Below the pieces are notes generated by a model that worked only from the letters and a program-made list of their open reading frames with translations, was not told the DNA's origin and did no database searches. Both the position numbers and the translations under genes were made by a program. Positions 62,590 to 64,000 of a DNA stretch of 64,000 bases are shown piece by piece. This stretch comes from Geoglobus acetivorans (GTDB lineage: Archaea; Halobacteriota; Archaeoglobi; Archaeoglobales; Archaeoglobaceae): the NCBI RefSeq assembly GCF_000789255.1, contig NZ_CP009552.1:62001-126000 (forward strand), read 5' to 3'. Each line of letters starts with the position of its first letter. The stretch's first letter is position 1.

Positions 62590-63245
62590 ACCTCAAAAGG
62601 CTCAGAGAAATACAGAACGAGATATCGAACAGAGTAACAATTTCCGAAGTGGAGGAAATAGAATATGTTGCAGGAGTTGATACCGCATTTTTCAGACACT
62701 CAGGGACAGAATACGCAGTATCTTCAGCTGTACTCATGAGCTATCCTGAGCTTGAACTGATGATAGCTGAAAGCGTGGTCGATACCGTCGACTTCCCGTA
62801 CATTCCCACGTACCTCATGTTCCGGGAGAGCAGAACCGCAATAAAAGCTCTGAAAAAGGTTTTGAGAGAGAAAACAGTGGTAATGGTGGACGGAAGCGGT
62901 CTTGCCCATCCCAGAAGGTGTGGAATAGCCACATACATTGGAGTTGAACTTTCCCTGCCTGCAATAGGCATTACGAAAAAGAGGCTCTGCGGGGAAATTG
63001 CCGGGGAGGGTGACGTGAAAAAACTCATTGTGGACGGGGAACATGTTGGATATGAAATTCTCACCTGCAGGAGATGCAAACCGATTTACGTTTCAGTTGG
63101 GAACCGGATTACACCTGAAAAAGCTCTGGAAGTAGTGATGAACTGCCTGCGAGGCTACAAACTTCCGGAACCGGTAAGAATTGCGGACAAGTACTCGAAA
63201 AAAGTCAAATCACAGTATCTCTCCGATCTCGACTCCACCTTCTAA
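62586..63245 (+). CDS. nfi: Endonuclease V
   Basis: This 219-residue protein has the endonuclease V motifs EEIEYVAGVDTAFF (first Asp), FRESRTAIKALKKV (Glu), and VMVDGSGLAHPRRCGIATYI with a further Asp. It nicks DNA near deaminated bases such as hypoxanthine, a frequent lesion at high temperature. Its ATG overlaps the sepS stop by 4 bp and its end overlaps the minus-strand gene tail to tail by 36 bp. Confidence 0.92.
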   Translation: MNLKRLREIQNEISNRVTISEVEEIEYVAGVDTAFFRHSGTEYAVSSAVLMSYPELELMIAESVVDTVDFPYIPTYLMFRESRTAIKALKKVLREKTVVMVDGSGLAHPRRCGIATYIGVELSLPAIGITKKRLCGEIAGEGDVKKLIVDGEHVGYEILTCRRCKPIYVSVGNRITPEKALEVVMNCLRGYKLPEPVRIADKYSKKVKSQYLSDLDSTF

Positions 63246-64000
63246 GGGAATCTGTTTTGCCGTGACGATGACGGCCGTTGCCGGACATCCTCTGTCCTCG
63301 GTGTCAGCGATATTCAGCTTTCCCCCTGCAACCGATGCGGCATACAGACATGCCTCCCTCACGCCGTCTCCCTTAACAGGGAAAATTGAGTTTGCCCTGC
63401 CCTCTGAAACCAGTTCTGCGAGCTTTCTGAACAGAGCAGTGTCGGGCAGCTCCCCACCGACCAGTTCACCACCACTCAGGATTTTTCCGTAGAGGAATAT
63501 TTTGTCACCCCTTTCAGGAACGTTCTTAACGCTCATGTCTCTGAGGCCGATTACTGCAGCGCCAAAGAAACTCTGGACAGTCTCTGCAAAATCCTCCGAA
63601 TCGGTAAGAACAACCCTCTCCCTGACCTTTTTCCTGAAGCTTCTGTAAAACTCAAGAGCATATTCCAGCTCATTTCCGGAGAAAAGAAGAATGGCGAGGG
63701 GTTTGCTGAACCTGCACAGACTTTCCACCTCAATCTGGTAGGCCATAATCTCCGCTACCCTCTCAACATCCACCCTCAACCAGTCCCCTTCCTTCCTGCC
63801 TATACCGCCATAAGCAACGCTGAAAACAGCCAGAGAGACATTGTTACCGAGATCGACAGATATGGCGTTTCTCTCGGCATACACATCCAGCTTTGGAGCC
63901 AGTAGTGAAGGCTTGAAGTAGAAGCCAATGTTTTCTATCAGAGAAAGATAAATCGTTATTGCCTGTCTTATAAGCTCACTTCTCGAAATCAGCAGTTTTG
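63210..64000 (-). CDS. RHH-type protein with a conserved C-terminal domain (runs off the window)
   Basis: The frame is open from the right edge. The first visible part, ISRSELIRQAITIYLSLIEN, is like a ribbon-helix-helix (CopG/NikR-like) DNA-binding domain; then follow AISVDLGNNVSLAVFSVAYG, a long alpha/beta region and the C-terminus. A methionine at 63884 could be taken as a start, but the coherent coding upstream argues against it. I do not recognise the C-terminal domain. The missing N-terminus lies outside the window. Confidence 0.65.
   Translation of the reverse strand, partial: KLLISRSELIRQAITIYLSLIENIGFYFKPSLLAPKLDVYAERNAISVDLGNNVSLAVFSVAYGGIGRKEGDWLRVDVERVAEIMAYQIEVESLCRFSKPLAILLFSGNELEYALEFYRSFRKKVRERVVLTDSEDFAETVQSFFGAAVIGLRDMSVKNVPERGDKIFLYGKILSGGELVGGELPDTALFRKLAELVSEGRANSIFPVKGDGVREACLYAASVAGGKLNIADTEDRGCPATAVIVTAKQIPLEGGVEIGEIL

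Noticed and set aside
5000-64000. Many long open frames opposite or inside recognised genes, for example 10108-10341, 18431-19018, 45564-46481 and 46650-47504
   Set aside because: They are shadows of real genes: low-complexity or cysteine/serine-rich translations, no start signals, and strong family matches on the other frame.
1-64000. CRISPR arrays, tRNA or rRNA genes
   Set aside because: No regularly spaced repeats were seen and no cloverleaf with a GTTCRAATC-type arm; matches such as near 7459 lie in gene remnants without paired arms.

Overview
The window looks like a chromosome segment of a hyperthermophilic euryarchaeon of the Archaeoglobales (Archaeoglobus, Geoglobus or Ferroglobus relatives). 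This rests on the gene set: SepRS (O-phosphoseryl-tRNA synthetase), GatD, archaeal D-aminoacyl-tRNA deacylase, AMP phosphorylase, sulfide-type Thi4, IorAB, a monofunctional CO dehydrogenase, a fatty-acid beta-oxidation block and multihaem cytochromes. Many genes have a TATA element about 25 nt before the start codon, as expected for leaderless archaeal transcripts. No rRNA, tRNA or CRISPR array was found.

Positions 1-7,750 are an accessory, visibly A+T-richer region. It holds two paralogous three-gene cassettes (352-1641 and 3073-4329): a small hydrophobic precursor-like peptide, a multi-pass membrane protein, and a SpoIIM/DUF95 membrane protein. SpoIIM/DUF95 next to a short hydrophobic peptide is the hallmark of circular (head-to-tail cyclised) bacteriocin loci, so this is the best candidate for an undescribed system. 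Each cassette lies beside a Yip1-family gene or its relic, which implies duplication of a larger unit. Around them are four toxin-antitoxin-type loci: one intact (DUF433/DUF5615), one with a frameshifted toxin (HicBA), one with a broken PIN toxin (AbrB/PIN), and one reduced to remnants (DUF104/PIN).

7,758-21,330: a thiolase; a large pilin-like DUF2341 surface protein divergent from a type IV pilus-type ATPase and membrane platform gene; a PPP-family phosphatase; then a membrane redox cluster (4-haem cytochrome, Tat-type FeS subunit, NrfD-type quinone subunit, 12-haem cytochrome). An RNA m5C methyltransferase and its PUA-like partner follow.

21,380-41,900 is core metabolism: a nitrilase-family amidohydrolase, TruA, a tetrapyrrole operon (hemA-hemB-hemL-hemC-cobA), argH, gatD, dCMP deaminase, dtdA, AMP phosphorylase, citrate synthase, the lysine genes dapL-lysA, and cooS. 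An IS481-type element (41,931-42,897) sits directly upstream of the cooS promoter.

43,000-64,000: an EamA transporter; a fatty-acid block (ADP-forming acyl-CoA synthetase, Lrp regulator, fused hydroxyacyl-CoA dehydrogenase/enoyl-CoA hydratase, acyl-CoA dehydrogenase, AMP-forming acyl-CoA ligase); a rhodanese lipoprotein; an adenosine-type deaminase; iorAB; a queuosine-precursor-type transporter; a LysE exporter; thi4 with a tiny zinc protein; a gatC-gatA-sepS-nfi operon; and a gene that runs off the right edge.
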